Part shown: positions 8,759 to 18,114 of the stretch, piece after piece
How positions within the stretch are numbered: position 1 is the first letter of the stretch
Layout of the letters: each line of letters begins with the position of its first letter
NCBI RefSeq assembly: GCF_016888445.1
Contig: NZ_JAFEKF010000002.1
Span: 248,001-312,000 of the forward strand
Origin: Marinomonas ostreistagni
Lineage (GTDB): Bacteria > Pseudomonadota > Gammaproteobacteria > Pseudomonadales > Marinomonadaceae
Direction of reading: 5' to 3'
DNA length: 64,000 bases
Program-made: the position numbers and the translations under genes
The notes under the pieces: generated by a model
What the model was told of the DNA's origin: nothing
What the model saw: only the letters and a program-made list of their open reading frames with translations
The model's database searches: none

Positions 8759-9244
8759 CTATTTAGGCGCGTTCGCCGAGCTGTTTTTAGCGCGAACGTG
8801 TAGCTGCAAACCCAATAAAAAGTAGCGCAAGATCTGATCTTTACACGGGCGATAGTGGCGATTATCCGGCTTACGGAAAAACGCGCTTAGCTCGTGTTTA
8901 CTCAAGTTGAACTCCGCCAAGCGCATCATCTCAAGCATGTCTTCGGCTTTAAAACTCATCGCAATTCGCAGCTTCTGCAAGATCACATTATTATTCAGAC
9001 GCGTTTCTGGCACCGGTTTTTCGCCCTCACGCGCGCCGCGGCGCTGGATAATTAAGCCATTTAGAAAAGACGCTAACTGCACATCTTCCATTGGCTCAAA
9101 GCCTTCCATGTCTTCTTTTTTTAACCAAGCCGCAACCTGCGCTTCTGTTGTATTCACGTCGGCCAAGGCAAAAATCTCGACCATGGTGCTGTCTTTAAAA
9201 TCGAAGGTGTAGCGTACGCGACGCAAAATATCATTGTTGGTCAA
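8759..9244 (-). CDS. DUF1456 family protein (YehS-like)
   Basis: A 161-residue cytoplasmic protein made of two copies of the DUF1456 unit: NNDILRRVRY and NNNVILQKLRIA begin each half, and FLNGLIIQRRG and LRYFLLGLQ close them. This matches E. coli YehS, whose function is not known. A TTG start at 9244 (GGA 9 bases upstream) is preferred. It gives the family length and N-terminus, whereas the ATG at 9304 adds 20 unrelated residues and has no ribosome binding site. Confidence 0.85.
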   Translation of the reverse strand: MTNNDILRRVRYTFDFKDSTMVEIFALADVNTTEAQVAAWLKKEDMEGFEPMEDVQLASFLNGLIIQRRGAREGEKPVPETRLNNNVILQKLRIAMSFKAEDMLEMMRLAEFNLSKHELSAFFRKPDNRHYRPCKDQILRYFLLGLQLHVRAKNSSANAPK

Positions 9245-9467
9245 AATAGAATCCAGTGAGTTAATAAACCAGCTTAATCCAAATGATTGCTGGGGCCGGA
9301 TCATGATAACAGAGAAGCGCGCTAGGCTCTTGTCTAGAGCGTGTCAATCGGCATTACTTTTTCCTTCACAGACTCTTTTCTCAGATTACTGTAGTATGCG
9401 CACACTAACGCGCTAACGCTTTAAATAGCGCGTTTTATAAGCAACTTTTGTGAAAGGATAATGCCGA

Positions 9468-10130
9468 ATGGCAGATTTTAAAACTCACGTCAGTGTGGCC
9501 GCCGCCTTAAGTATTCCATTGGCTGCGGGCACCTACTTTTTCCATTTAGCGAGCCTTACCGATGCCTTGTTATATGCCTTGGCTGGTACGTTAGGGGGCA
9601 TGCTGCCTGATATTGATGCCGATGAGTCGATTGCCATACGCATCGTGTTTCGGCTGTTTGGTGCGCTGACCGCGGCGGTGTGTGGCTGGCTTTGGTTTGA
9701 TGAGCTCTTGATTTGGCATGTCTTAGCCTTAGCGCTGGCCAGTTATTTTGTGGTGCGTATTCCAGTGCAGTGGGTGTTTGAGCGTCTGACAGATCATCGC
9801 GGCGTGCTGCACAGCCTGTTGGCCAATGTATTATTCACCGTCGTCGCCGTACCGATCGCTTATCATGTGCTGGGCCTAAGCGCCAAAACCGCATGGGGTA
9901 TTGGTGCTTTCATTTTCTTTGGTGCCACGGTGCACCTAATTTTGGACGAGGTCTACAGCATCGATTTGAGCGGCATGCGCGTCAAACGCTCGTTTGGCAC
10001 CGCTTTAAAACTCACTGACTGGAAAGAGCCGTTGGCTTCTTTGATCTTTGTCGTGGCTTGTGGCGTTGGCTATTGGTTGAGTCCAGGCCTTGAAGCGTGG
10101 CAACAGTCTCTGCTGGCGCTGACCCCTTAA
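9468..10130 (+). CDS. Membrane-bound metal-dependent hydrolase (YdjM/DUF457 type)
   Basis: A 220-residue polytopic inner-membrane protein. Conserved polar motifs typical of the family are TH near the N-terminus, LPDIDADES after helix 2, TDHRGVLHS in the middle and HLILDEVYSID later. Together they could bind a metal. E. coli YdjM, an SOS-regulated member, has the same motif order. The substrate is unknown. An AAGGATAA site precedes the ATG. The stop overlaps the convergent argO stop by 4 bases (TTAA). Confidence 0.85.
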   Translation: MADFKTHVSVAAALSIPLAAGTYFFHLASLTDALLYALAGTLGGMLPDIDADESIAIRIVFRLFGALTAAVCGWLWFDELLIWHVLALALASYFVVRIPVQWVFERLTDHRGVLHSLLANVLFTVVAVPIAYHVLGLSAKTAWGIGAFIFFGATVHLILDEVYSIDLSGMRVKRSFGTALKLTDWKEPLASLIFVVACGVGYWLSPGLEAWQQSLLALTP

Positions 10131-10735
10131 GCCAATGCCATCCAGTAACTAAGTGTCAGCATCAGTATTGCAATGCCCGCATCCAAGCAGCGCCATGCTG
10201 CTGGCTTACTAAACACTGGCCGTAACAATCGCGCCCCAAACCCTAAGCCACAAAACCATAGAATGCTTGCCATACAAGCGCCTAGGGCAAACAAAATTTG
10301 GCCGATCCCCGTATATTGCGCTGACAAACTGCCGAGCAGCACCATGGTGTCTAAGTAGACATGAGGGTTTAAAAAGGTAAACGCCAAACAGGTTGCGATC
10401 GCGGCTTTAAGAGAGCCGGCGGATGCTTGCGCCGCCTGTAAAGCGGCGTTGCCGGATAATGCACGGTAGGCTGCTTGCAGGCCATATACGGCTAGAAATA
10501 CCGCGCCGCCCCAGCGCAAATATTGGATCAGCAGCGGCCAGCGCTCTGTTAATACTCCAATCCCTGCAACGCCTGCACTGATCAGGAGAATATCGCTAAG
10601 CGAAGTGATCAGCACGATAACGCCCACGTGCTGACGCAACAGCCCTTGGCGCAACACAAAAGCGTTTTGTGAGCCAATCGCAATAATCAATCCGGCGCCG
10701 GTAAACAGCCCCGACAGTAACGCCGTTAACATCAT
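10127..10735 (-). CDS. argO: LysE/ArgO family basic amino acid exporter
   Basis: A 202-residue inner-membrane exporter of arginine or lysine. The N-terminal signature GSQNAFVLRQGL and the FTFLNPHVYLDT block at about 120-131 are diagnostic of LysE/ArgO. Six helices are predicted by hydrophobicity. It is divergent from an argP-like LysR gene, the classic pairing in which the regulator activates the exporter when basic amino acids build up. The 3' end overlaps the convergent YdjM-like gene by 4 bases. Confidence 0.92.
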   Translation of the reverse strand: MMLTALLSGLFTGAGLIIAIGSQNAFVLRQGLLRQHVGVIVLITSLSDILLISAGVAGIGVLTERWPLLIQYLRWGGAVFLAVYGLQAAYRALSGNAALQAAQASAGSLKAAIATCLAFTFLNPHVYLDTMVLLGSLSAQYTGIGQILFALGACMASILWFCGLGFGARLLRPVFSKPAAWRCLDAGIAILMLTLSYWMALA

Positions 10736-10841
10736 CTTTAGACCTATTAGTTGAATAACGGCGCTATGATGGGCGGTCAGTTCTAGTTAGTAAAATTAAT
10801 AAAATTGGATATAGTTAAGAAAAACTAATCTGGAGCGCAAA
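10736..10841. promoter_or_regulatory. Divergent argO/argP control region
   Basis: A 106-base AT-rich spacer between the two divergent starts. It contains several T-N11-A type half-sites around TAGTTAGTAAAATTAATAAA, as expected for a LysR regulator. No single site can be fixed by eye. Confidence 0.45.
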
Positions 10842-11744
10842 ATGAGTTTAGTACACCCGCAGTTAGCGGCTTTTGCGGCAGTGATCGAAGCCACCAGTTT
10901 TGAAGGCGCTGCGCAGCGTTTGCATGTCACGCCTTCGGCTATTTCGCAGCGAGTGAAGGCGCTTGAAGACCGATTGGGGCAAGTGTTGGTCGTACGTCAG
11001 CTACCTTGTCGGCCGACCGAAGCGGGCCAGTCTTTATTGCGTAAAGTGTGGCCCATGCTTGCATTAGAAAGTGAAGCGTTAGAAGCCTTTCAGTTAGAGC
11101 TATCAGCCAATGCGGCAGCGCGTCCGCTCAAAATTGCGGTCAACGATGACTCTTTAGAAACCTGGTTATTGCCCGCTTTGGCCGAGCTTCATCAGCAGTT
11201 CGGGTATTTGTTTGATGTGATGGTCGACGATCAAGATCATTCGTTGCACCGGTTGCGTGAAGGAAGTGTATTGGGCGCGGTAACCGCGGATCATCGCCCG
11301 ATTCAAGGGTGTGCAGTAAAGCCGCTTGGCACTATGCGTTACCAAGCCATTGCCAGTCCAGAGCTGGCTCAGCGTTATTTTGCAAATGGAGTGAATGCTG
11401 ACAGCTTGCGCCAAGCGCCGATGCTGGTTTTCAACCGCAAAGACGAGCTTCAGCATCGCTTTATTGCGCAGATCACGGGGCAAACACCCTGTCATCCGCC
11501 CACACACTATCTGCCAACTTCAAAAGGATTTGTGGACGCTGCAGCACTCAGTATCGGCTGGTGTATGGTGCCTGAATGCATGATAACAGAGGCCTTAGCG
11601 CACAAGCGCGTCTGCTTGCTGGCACCAGAGCAACCAATAGAGGTGCCCCTGTATTGGCAACACGCCTCGGTTCGCTCGCAAACACTAGCGCATTTAACCG
11701 AGGCACTGCGTCGACATGCTGAGCAGATGTTAGGGGTTACTTAA
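10842..11744 (+). CDS. argP: LysR-family regulator ArgP
   Basis: A 300-residue LysR regulator. The HTH reads FAAVIEATSFEGAAQRLHVTPSAIS (broken here only by family numbering), followed by RVKALEDRLGQVLVVR. It starts HPQLAAFAAVIE, as in ArgP/IciA, and the C-terminal effector domain keeps the LPTSKGFVDAA region. It lies divergent to argO, which supports the assignment. A TGGAGCGC site precedes the ATG. The stop overlaps the convergent lipoprotein gene by 8 bases. Confidence 0.93.
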   Translation: MSLVHPQLAAFAAVIEATSFEGAAQRLHVTPSAISQRVKALEDRLGQVLVVRQLPCRPTEAGQSLLRKVWPMLALESEALEAFQLELSANAAARPLKIAVNDDSLETWLLPALAELHQQFGYLFDVMVDDQDHSLHRLREGSVLGAVTADHRPIQGCAVKPLGTMRYQAIASPELAQRYFANGVNADSLRQAPMLVFNRKDELQHRFIAQITGQTPCHPPTHYLPTSKGFVDAAALSIGWCMVPECMITEALAHKRVCLLAPEQPIEVPLYWQHASVRSQTLAHLTEALRRHAEQMLGVT

Positions 11745-12228
11745 GCTGGTAGTCACAGACTGCCCAATCTTCGCCGTCGGTCCAGACACTACCCGCTTGG
11801 CGGTCGATGTCTTGCTGCTGGCTTTGTGCGCTAAAGAAAATACCGTGAGTAGCAGAGGGCGCGCGGCCTTTCACATCAATCTTGATGCGATCGTCTTCGA
11901 TTGCGCCCACCGTGCCGACACTGTTTTGCCAAGTGCAGACCGACGCACCTAAGGGTTTGGGTTGCTTAAGGTTGTGCTCATAGCGGGCTTCGCGAGACTG
12001 CGTTTCACGCTCCATTTGGGCGTTATCCTGTTTGGCTTGTTGCTGTGCTTGCTTTGCTTCAGCAAGCAGTGGCGTCTCGTCTTTGCTCGAGGCTTGAGCT
12101 TGGCTGCTGTGTTGCTTGGCTGTGGTGACTTCGCCTTGAGGCTCACTCACTGGCTCGGGATTCGACACAGCACTACATGCGCTCAATAACAAAGGCAGAG
12201 CGACTAAAGTCAAATTACGTATCAACAT
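11737..12228 (-). CDS. Predicted lipoprotein of unknown family
   Basis: 163 residues. The signal peptide ends in the lipobox LLLSAC, so the mature protein starts at Cys and is probably outer-membrane anchored. It then has a Gln/Ala/Lys-rich low-complexity stretch (about 40-95) and a small C-terminal domain holding two Cys residues (VCTWQN and AVCDYQ). ATG 12228 is chosen for its AAGGA 7 bases upstream; an earlier TTG lacks this. No function is recognised. Confidence 0.7.
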   Translation of the reverse strand: MLIRNLTLVALPLLLSACSAVSNPEPVSEPQGEVTTAKQHSSQAQASSKDETPLLAEAKQAQQQAKQDNAQMERETQSREARYEHNLKQPKPLGASVCTWQNSVGTVGAIEDDRIKIDVKGRAPSATHGIFFSAQSQQQDIDRQAGSVWTDGEDWAVCDYQLK

Positions 12229-12332
12229 GAGCAATCCTTTTTGTCCTATAAGTTGACTCTAGCTTAGCACTGTTTGAATTTAAAAAGTGAGCACATAAAA
12301 CCCAATAAAAAACCAAGCTACTATGTGTATCT

Positions 12333-12980
12333 TTACGGTTTGGGGGGCGGCGCGTAAGGTCCTTCAAGTAAGCCCTTGTACCTATCATTAATGGCAATAA
12401 TATTGGCACTTCGAGCCAGTTGCGGCGTTTGATCATTTACCGAATTAAGGATCTGCGTGGCAACCGCGTTAAGAATCGCAGAGGTCAGGCTGCTACTAGA
12501 ATCAGAGCTTTTCGAAGCACTGGCTTTGGCGTCCCACAGCGTAACGCCGGTTTGGCTATCGACCAAACGCATCGAAACATCGACTACGGTGCTAGAGGAC
12601 AGCAGGTTAAATTTCTGCCCCCAATCGTGGATCTCAGTGTAAAGGACTGCATCGGCGCCGATGTGCTCATAGAGCTTATCTAGCGGCACTAAATTCATTT
12701 CTTCGGGCGTTGGTAAACCATTGTCCTTCATAAACTGGTCAATCACCGCGACCGGAAACACGTAGTAGCCTTTTTCGCCTAAGGGCCGACTAATGGTCGA
12801 AATAAACACATAAGGTGCTTGTACTTCGAGCGATTGGTTTTTGGGCGGGATCACCAAAATTGAGCGCGGCTCAGCGGCTTTCAGGGCGTCATAATTATAA
12901 GGTGCCGGTGTCGTACAGCCCGCGAGCAGTAGACACAAGCTCAGGCCGAATAAGGTCCGCACAGCGGTTAGATATTTCAT
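12333..12980 (-). CDS. DUF799 (GNA1162-like) lipoprotein
   Basis: 215 residues with a lipobox LLLAGC. The mature region has the DUF799 pattern: ILVIPPKNQSLEV near the start, then GYYVFPVAVIDQFM and LGADAVLYTEI-like (here IGADAVLYTEIHDWGQ). It is related to Neisseria GNA1162, an outer-membrane lipoprotein with a TolB-N-like fold. It is the third gene of a three-lipoprotein operon; its start overlaps the stop of the DUF4810 gene by 4 bases. The function is not established; envelope transport or assembly is likely. Confidence 0.87.
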   Translation of the reverse strand: MKYLTAVRTLFGLSLCLLLAGCTTPAPYNYDALKAAEPRSILVIPPKNQSLEVQAPYVFISTISRPLGEKGYYVFPVAVIDQFMKDNGLPTPEEMNLVPLDKLYEHIGADAVLYTEIHDWGQKFNLLSSSTVVDVSMRLVDSQTGVTLWDAKASASKSSDSSSSLTSAILNAVATQILNSVNDQTPQLARSANIIAINDRYKGLLEGPYAPPPKP

Positions 12981-13363
12981 TGTGCACCACCTTGTAAGCG
13001 CGACAGCATGCCGTCGACCATCACCGTTGCCTCAGGAAATAGGGTTTTCTCCATCACGAGTTCTGCCTTGGCTTGCGCCATATTGCCTTGCATGGCGTAT
13101 AGATAGCCTAAATGCGCATGCACACCAGGGGCGATGGTCAAACCTTTGGCGTGGCTTTTCTCCACGTCCGCCTGCAATGTGAGGATTTGCGTCGTGGTGT
13201 CGGCACTGCCGGGCTCAAAGTACATGTCGTACACTAAGCCCTCATAATGGCCCCAGTAAAAAGCCGGCTCACGCGTGGCACAGCCGACCGCAAGTAGTGT
13301 CAAACCAGCGAGGCAGGCTAGCCGAGCGGTCTTATAACAGGATAGAAGAGTGCCACGTTGCAT
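12977..13363 (-). CDS. DUF4810 lipoprotein
   Basis: 128 residues with a lipobox LLAVGC. The mature part carries FYWGHYEGLVYDMY and a TPR-like helical pair (HAHLGYLYAMQGNMAQAKAEL), as in DUF4810. It is the middle gene between a CsgG-like and a DUF799 lipoprotein, with 2-base and 4-base junctions, so translation is probably coupled. This three-gene set is seen together in many proteobacteria, but its role is unknown. Confidence 0.87.
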   Translation of the reverse strand: MQRGTLLSCYKTARLACLAGLTLLAVGCATREPAFYWGHYEGLVYDMYFEPGSADTTTQILTLQADVEKSHAKGLTIAPGVHAHLGYLYAMQGNMAQAKAELVMEKTLFPEATVMVDGMLSRLQGGAQ

Positions 13364-13365
13364 CG

Positions 13366-14049
13366 TTATTCAACGCTCCACGTGCCATTTTCCAGATCAC
13401 GGACGATGTTGTTGACCGCCTCAGTAATCGCAAAATTCAGTACCTTGCCATTCAGTGTGGCATCGTAACTGGCGGTCGAACCAAAGCCGATGACTTCGCG
13501 GTTGCTAAGCTCGTATTCACCGGCCGCTTGAGTCGCGTATACGATTTCGCCATTGATCACATCGACGATGTTTAAGCTGACTTTGGCGTAAGCGGTTTGT
13601 GTTTTACCTGAGCCTAAAATACCGAAAAGTTGCTTATCACCGGTGATCTTGCGACCAAATTCAGTGACATCGCCAGTTAAAGTGTAGCGAGCGCCCGTCA
13701 AGCTTTGGCTGACGCCATTTAACTCGGCTTCGCGTTTTAGCGTTTCTAGGTTTTCACGATCGACCACTTTAAAACGGTTGGTTTGTTGCAGATGAGTTTT
13801 TAAAATGGTTTTTGCTTGGTTGCCTAGCTGATCCACATTGCTGGAAAACAGCCCTTGCATGTAGGACGAGCGATTCTGGAAGTTACCCACTACTAAGGTA
13901 GTTTTTTGACCTTGATAGTTGGTTTTATAAGTCGCCACGGTCTCAGATGGCACCATACGGTTGGACTGTGTTGCACTACATCCCACTAAGCCTAATGCGA
14001 TGATTGCTGCGCCAAACGCCAGTGATTTTTTAATAGAAAAACGCGCCAT
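13366..14049 (-). CDS. CsgG-family lipoprotein
   Basis: 227 residues with a lipobox LGLVGC. CsgG-like core: VVGNFQNRSS, the Glu/Arg block RFKVVDRENLETLKREAELNG, then ARYTLTGDVTEFGRK and YAKVSLNIVDVINGEIVYA. CsgG proteins form outer-membrane secretion pores for curli. This member lies with DUF4810 and DUF799 lipoproteins, not with curli genes, so a curli role is unlikely. It is the first gene of the operon. Confidence 0.88.
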   Translation of the reverse strand: MARFSIKKSLAFGAAIIALGLVGCSATQSNRMVPSETVATYKTNYQGQKTTLVVGNFQNRSSYMQGLFSSNVDQLGNQAKTILKTHLQQTNRFKVVDRENLETLKREAELNGVSQSLTGARYTLTGDVTEFGRKITGDKQLFGILGSGKTQTAYAKVSLNIVDVINGEIVYATQAAGEYELSNREVIGFGSTASYDATLNGKVLNFAITEAVNNIVRDLENGTWSVE

Positions 14050-14230
14050 AGAAAACTCCCCATAAGGCTCGTGAAAAGCAGTGCTGCGAAAATGCCACTG
14101 CAGATTATTTGCACGATTGTATAGCGCTTACAGGACAGGCGCCAGTGCAAAAATAGCGCTCTGCGCTAGTCCTATGACGCATAGATGCGTTACCGTGGTG
14201 AGCATGTACCATTTAACATTAAGGATGCTT

Positions 14231-14539
14231 ATGTCGCGTCAAAAATTAACCCCAGCAGAGATTGAAACGGCTCTAGCTGAGCTCAACGCCGCCACAGAAA
14301 ATGCTTGGCAAATTGAAGACGGTAAGTTGAGTAAAACCTTTAAATTCAAAGACTTTGGGCAGGCGTTTGGCTTTATGACCCAATGTGCTCTGTATGCAGA
14401 GAAAGATGATCATCACCCAGAATGGTTCAACGTCTACAACAAGGTCACGATCCAGCTGATTACGCACAGCGCCGCAGGTCTATCCGCTAAGGATTTTGCC
14501 TTTGCTCAAAAGGCGGACCGCTACGCTCAGGGCGATTGA
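14231..14539 (+). CDS. phhB: Pterin-4a-carbinolamine dehydratase
   Basis: A 102-residue enzyme that dehydrates 4a-hydroxytetrahydrobiopterin and recycles the pterin cofactor of phenylalanine hydroxylase. The active-site motif [22 protein letters not shown] is visible (two adjacent His, then W-x2-V-Y). The ATG at 14231 has AAGGA 6 bases upstream and gives the family length; the longer upstream reading is not supported. No phenylalanine hydroxylase gene is in the window. Confidence 0.92.
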   Translation: MSRQKLTPAEIETALAELNAATENAWQIEDGKLSKTFKFKDFGQAFGFMTQCALYAEKDDHHPEWFNVYNKVTIQLITHSAAGLSAKDFAFAQKADRYAQGD

Positions 14540-14617
14540 GCCATGGTCGCCATCAGAGCATGTCGGCCGCGTAATTTGCTGTTACAGTGAATAGCGATTA
14601 ACCAAGGATGATAGGCT

Positions 14618-15694
14618 ATGCCAGAGAGTCAAACAAACACTTTAGTGCCCGCACCAAACTCAGTAATGGGCTTTGATCAAGATGTATGGACGTGGGACTT
14701 TTTTTATCAGCAGTGGCTACAGATCGTCCATGCCTGTGCGCAAATCTTACCTACCTTGTTATTGGGTTTAGCGCTATTCGTGTTGTGTTATCTGATGTCT
14801 GGCCCTTTATCGCGTTTGCTGATTCGTCCGATCGCATTAATGACCGATAGTAAGTTAGTCGAAGTCGTGGTGAGGCGAGGCATCAGCACTTTGATTATAT
14901 TGCTTGGCGTGTATTTATTTTTGCGCTTGGCAGGACTGACGGAATTTGCCGTGGCCATCATGAGTGGCACTGGCTTGATCGGCCTGATCCTCGGTTTTGC
15001 TTTTCGCGATATCGCCGAAAACTTCATTGCTAGCTTGCTATTGAGCATCCAGCGACCCTTTAAGATTGACGATGTGATCGAAGTCGATGGGCGCGTAGGC
15101 GTTATCCGTAAGGTGACTTCACGGGCGACCACACTGGTGGATTACGATGGCAATCATATCCAAATCCCTAATGCCACCGTGTACAAAAACACCATCAAAA
15201 ACCTCACCGCTAACCCTAAAATGCGCGCTAAAGTGAGCATCGGTATTGGTTATGAAAACGATATTCGTAGCGCTCAAACCTTAGCCTTAAGCATCGCTAA
15301 TCAGCAGGCTGCGGTATTAAATGAGCCGCCCGCACAAGTCTTAATCGAAACCTTAGGCGCTTCGACCATCAATTTAGTGCTGTACTTCTGGGTCAACAGC
15401 GAACAGCACAGCCCGCTAAAAGTCAGCTCGCAGCTGATGCGTGAATTGGTCGAAGAGTTTACGCGTCGGTCGATCAGCATGCCTGACGACGCCCGCGAGC
15501 GTATCCTGCTGAACGTGCCTACCGCTCTAACTCAAACTACTGAACCGGCTCGAGAAGACACAGAGACTCAAGAACCAAGCACCGCCACGCAAGAGCCCCC
15601 TGCAAGCCTTAATGACACCAGCAGTGATACAGATGATATTCGTGAGCAAGCTGATCAAGCCCGTGATCCTGAGCAAGGTAAGAATATTATTTAG
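14618..15694 (+). CDS. MscS-family mechanosensitive channel
   Basis: 358 residues. Three N-terminal helices (about 36-58, 85-105, 110-140), the pore helix being the Gly/Ala-rich stretch SGTGLIGLILGFAFRDIAENF, then the beta domain with PFKIDDVIEVDGRVGVIRKV and the IPNATVYKNTIKN segment. This is the MscS core that releases osmolytes under hypo-osmotic shock. The C-terminus has an extra Thr/Glu/Gln-rich tail of about 60 residues, probably disordered and not typical of E. coli MscS. Confidence 0.92.
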   Translation: MPESQTNTLVPAPNSVMGFDQDVWTWDFFYQQWLQIVHACAQILPTLLLGLALFVLCYLMSGPLSRLLIRPIALMTDSKLVEVVVRRGISTLIILLGVYLFLRLAGLTEFAVAIMSGTGLIGLILGFAFRDIAENFIASLLLSIQRPFKIDDVIEVDGRVGVIRKVTSRATTLVDYDGNHIQIPNATVYKNTIKNLTANPKMRAKVSIGIGYENDIRSAQTLALSIANQQAAVLNEPPAQVLIETLGASTINLVLYFWVNSEQHSPLKVSSQLMRELVEEFTRRSISMPDDARERILLNVPTALTQTTEPAREDTETQEPSTATQEPPASLNDTSSDTDDIREQADQARDPEQGKNII

Positions 15695-15696
15695 GG

Positions 15697-16302
15697 TTAA
15701 AACGTAGGGATTTGGCCGGTTTGAATGCTTTCTAGGACGCCTGCGCGCATTTTTTCTGTGCGGCGCAGCATGCCTTGGATGACCTGCTTGCTTTTTTTCC
15801 TAGCAAGTGGGCTTAATACCATACGTGACAAAGATTTAAAGCTCATATCGCGTGGGCCAAAGCCATCGACTAAGACAGGGGTTAAGCGGCCATCTGTTGC
15901 TTTGCGCATTAAAATATTTTGGATGCCATCATCGTGCAATAAAACACCGCACTTCAGGACTTTTTCTTGCAGAGCCTTGATGTAGGCAAAGCCTTGCTCA
16001 ATCGAGAGCAAGTTAGCTTCGATGTATTCTTCAAGGCTTTTAGATACTTTGCCGTCATGATCTTTAACGATCTCAGTCACCACGCCTTTACCCATGTTGG
16101 TGGCCACGGTGCCTTTGTATTGCGCAATGAAATCCAACGCATGGCGGCGGTGAAAGTGGTAAAACACGATCTCTGTAATATTGCGGTCTTTGCGCGGGTT
16201 ATGGTTAACCTTGATGCACAAGTCGTTGTGACTTGGGTGCTTGAACACCGTACGGCAACTGCCTTTGGCAAGATATAAGGGATCACTGAGCGTTACGTTC
16301 AC
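15697..16302 (-). CDS. yrbL: YrbL-family protein kinase-like protein
   Basis: 201 residues that match the PhoP-regulated YrbL family. The start has G-x-C-R-x-V-(F/Y)-x-H-P (GSCRTVFKHP), then LCIKVN as the nucleotide-lysine strand, a central LLHDDGIQNILM region resembling a kinase catalytic loop, and DGFGPRD in place of the DFG segment. This suggests a small eukaryotic-like kinase fold. The substrate is unknown. It is convergent with mscS, with only 2 bases between the stops. Confidence 0.83.
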   Translation of the reverse strand: MNVTLSDPLYLAKGSCRTVFKHPSHNDLCIKVNHNPRKDRNITEIVFYHFHRRHALDFIAQYKGTVATNMGKGVVTEIVKDHDGKVSKSLEEYIEANLLSIEQGFAYIKALQEKVLKCGVLLHDDGIQNILMRKATDGRLTPVLVDGFGPRDMSFKSLSRMVLSPLARKKSKQVIQGMLRRTEKMRAGVLESIQTGQIPTF

Positions 16303-16611
16303 GAAAGCCTCGGGGTGTTAAAACTAATAACAGTGGCCCAGTGAAACTTTAGAGGTTGCTTCCTTGAACCATCGCTGACGGTAGTGCCATTATGCCACAA
16401 CAACAAAGATTCACATAATTGAAAACAGATTGTCATAGTTTTGTGCGTTTTGTGTCAGCTAGGCAGTGCTGGTGTAGTATTGATCTGCCCTCACAGCCTT
16501 TTTTGAGTCAATCTTGTAAGGATGGTCAACAGCAGGCCATTGAATTACTATAAGCTACTGTTATCCAATATCTGCATCTTAGCCTGCAGGTATCTTGTCG
16601 ATAGGGACGTT
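16303..16611. promoter_or_regulatory. Divergent intergenic region yrbL / diguanylate cyclase
   Basis: About 310 bases. An upstream in-frame extension of the cyclase gene (from 16522) has no signal peptide or ribosome binding site and is treated as non-coding. No clear operator or RNA structure was found. The AGGGA site at its right end belongs to the cyclase. Confidence 0.4.
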
Positions 16612-18102
16612 ATGAAGACAAATGCATTTTTGACTAGAAGCTTACTGAGTGGCTTATATCTGCTTCTACTCAGTATGTCTGGCATGTCGTATGGACAAGA
16701 TATCTTGACGGCTGAGGAACGCCAGTGGCTAGCGGATCAGCCCGTGATTCGCTTTGCCCCCGCCCCTAATTATCCTCCGGTCGAGTTCTTCGATGACAAC
16801 AACGAGTACCAAGGCATTACCGCCGATTTTATTCGCATCATCGACCAGAAATTTAACTTTGGCCTCAAACTTGAGATCGTACAGCTAAAGAGCTGGGGAG
16901 AAGTGGTGTCGGCAGGGCGCGCGCGTGAGGTCGACATGTGGGGCGCAGCCGAACAAACCCCAGCGCGCAGTCAATATATGCAATTCACTCGGCCTTATAT
17001 TCGTTTGCCGGCGGTGATTATCGTGCGTAATGAATTCGTCGGCGAAGGCATCGAAGCGCTGGAAGGCAAGCAAGTTGTCGGTATCGACAATTATGCCTCT
17101 TACGAGCATTTGCAAGAGCATTATCCACAACTCAACACCATGGCCGTGCCAGATATTGAGACCGGCCTGCGCATGGTCTCTTATGGCTCGGCGGATGCGA
17201 TCGTCGCCTCCAACGCCGCCGCGATTTACTACATCGAAAGAAATGGCCTGACCAATCTTAAAGTCATCGGTGAATCCGGCTTTGAGTGGAATTTACGTTT
17301 CGCTGTAAGAGACGACTGGGCGCCGCTACTGTCCATTATGCAAAAAGGCTTAGACGGCATCACTGCACAACAAAAGCGAGACATCTACCGCTACTGGATT
17401 AATTTGGATTCGGTAGAAGACGGAGCCTTTTCCCAAAATGGTCGCTATATCACTTTGGCAGGCGTTTTGGTGGCGATTTTACTGGTCTTGTTAGGCTGGT
17501 GTGTTCGTAGAAAATCGAAGCTTAAAATGCAGCTACTGACTCAGCGCCTCGAAGAACAGAAACAAATCGAACAAGAGCTCAAAAACCTGGCGACGACCGA
17601 TGCCTTAACCGGCACTTATAATCGACGCGCTATTTTAGAAATGGCACATGTAGATCACGCAAAATGCCTAGCAGAAGGGCAACCCTTTAGCGTGCTGTTG
17701 ATGGACATCGATCACTTTAAACAAGTGAACGATCAATACGGTCATGAGGTAGGCGACCGAGTCATCAAGGCAGTGGTTGATGTTTGCAGTGAGGTCTTGC
17801 AGGTCAAAAGTCTTGGTCATATAGGCCGTTTTGGTGGCGAAGAGTTTGTGATCCTACTGCCAAATACAGATCAAGCTGCCGCTAGCATCCTCGCCGAACA
17901 GCTCAGAGAGCGAGTCGAACGAGAGCCAATTCAATGCGTCAAAAATGCGTGGCACTCTGCCACCGTCAGCATTGGCTTGGCGTCACAGGATAGCTATGAG
18001 ACATTCGACGAGCTGTTAAATCGAGCGGATCTTGCCATGTACGAAGCGAAAAAAGCCGGTCGTAACCAAGTCGCTATTTCACAAGAGCTGGTTGCTGGCT
18101 AA
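16612..18102 (+). CDS. Periplasmic SBP_bac_3-sensor diguanylate cyclase
   Basis: 496 residues. A signal peptide (about 1-29) leads to one periplasmic bacterial solute-binding family 3 domain (IRFAPAPNYPPVEFFDDN through about 265). One membrane helix (about 285-305, YITLAGVLVAILLVLLGW) and a short coiled coil precede a GGDEF domain with DALTGTYNRR and GRFGGEEFVIL. The GGEEF site looks catalytically intact, so it should make c-di-GMP in response to a small periplasmic ligand such as an amino acid. ATG 16612 has AGGGA upstream. Confidence 0.9.
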   Translation: MKTNAFLTRSLLSGLYLLLLSMSGMSYGQDILTAEERQWLADQPVIRFAPAPNYPPVEFFDDNNEYQGITADFIRIIDQKFNFGLKLEIVQLKSWGEVVSAGRAREVDMWGAAEQTPARSQYMQFTRPYIRLPAVIIVRNEFVGEGIEALEGKQVVGIDNYASYEHLQEHYPQLNTMAVPDIETGLRMVSYGSADAIVASNAAAIYYIERNGLTNLKVIGESGFEWNLRFAVRDDWAPLLSIMQKGLDGITAQQKRDIYRYWINLDSVEDGAFSQNGRYITLAGVLVAILLVLLGWCVRRKSKLKMQLLTQRLEEQKQIEQELKNLATTDALTGTYNRRAILEMAHVDHAKCLAEGQPFSVLLMDIDHFKQVNDQYGHEVGDRVIKAVVDVCSEVLQVKSLGHIGRFGGEEFVILLPNTDQAAASILAEQLRERVEREPIQCVKNAWHSATVSIGLASQDSYETFDELLNRADLAMYEAKKAGRNQVAISQELVAG

Positions 18103-18114
18103 TAGTACAAAGCG

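Noticed and set aside
16522-16611. Upstream extension of the diguanylate cyclase
   Set aside because: It would place 30 residues before the signal peptide; AGGGA before ATG 16612 decides the start.
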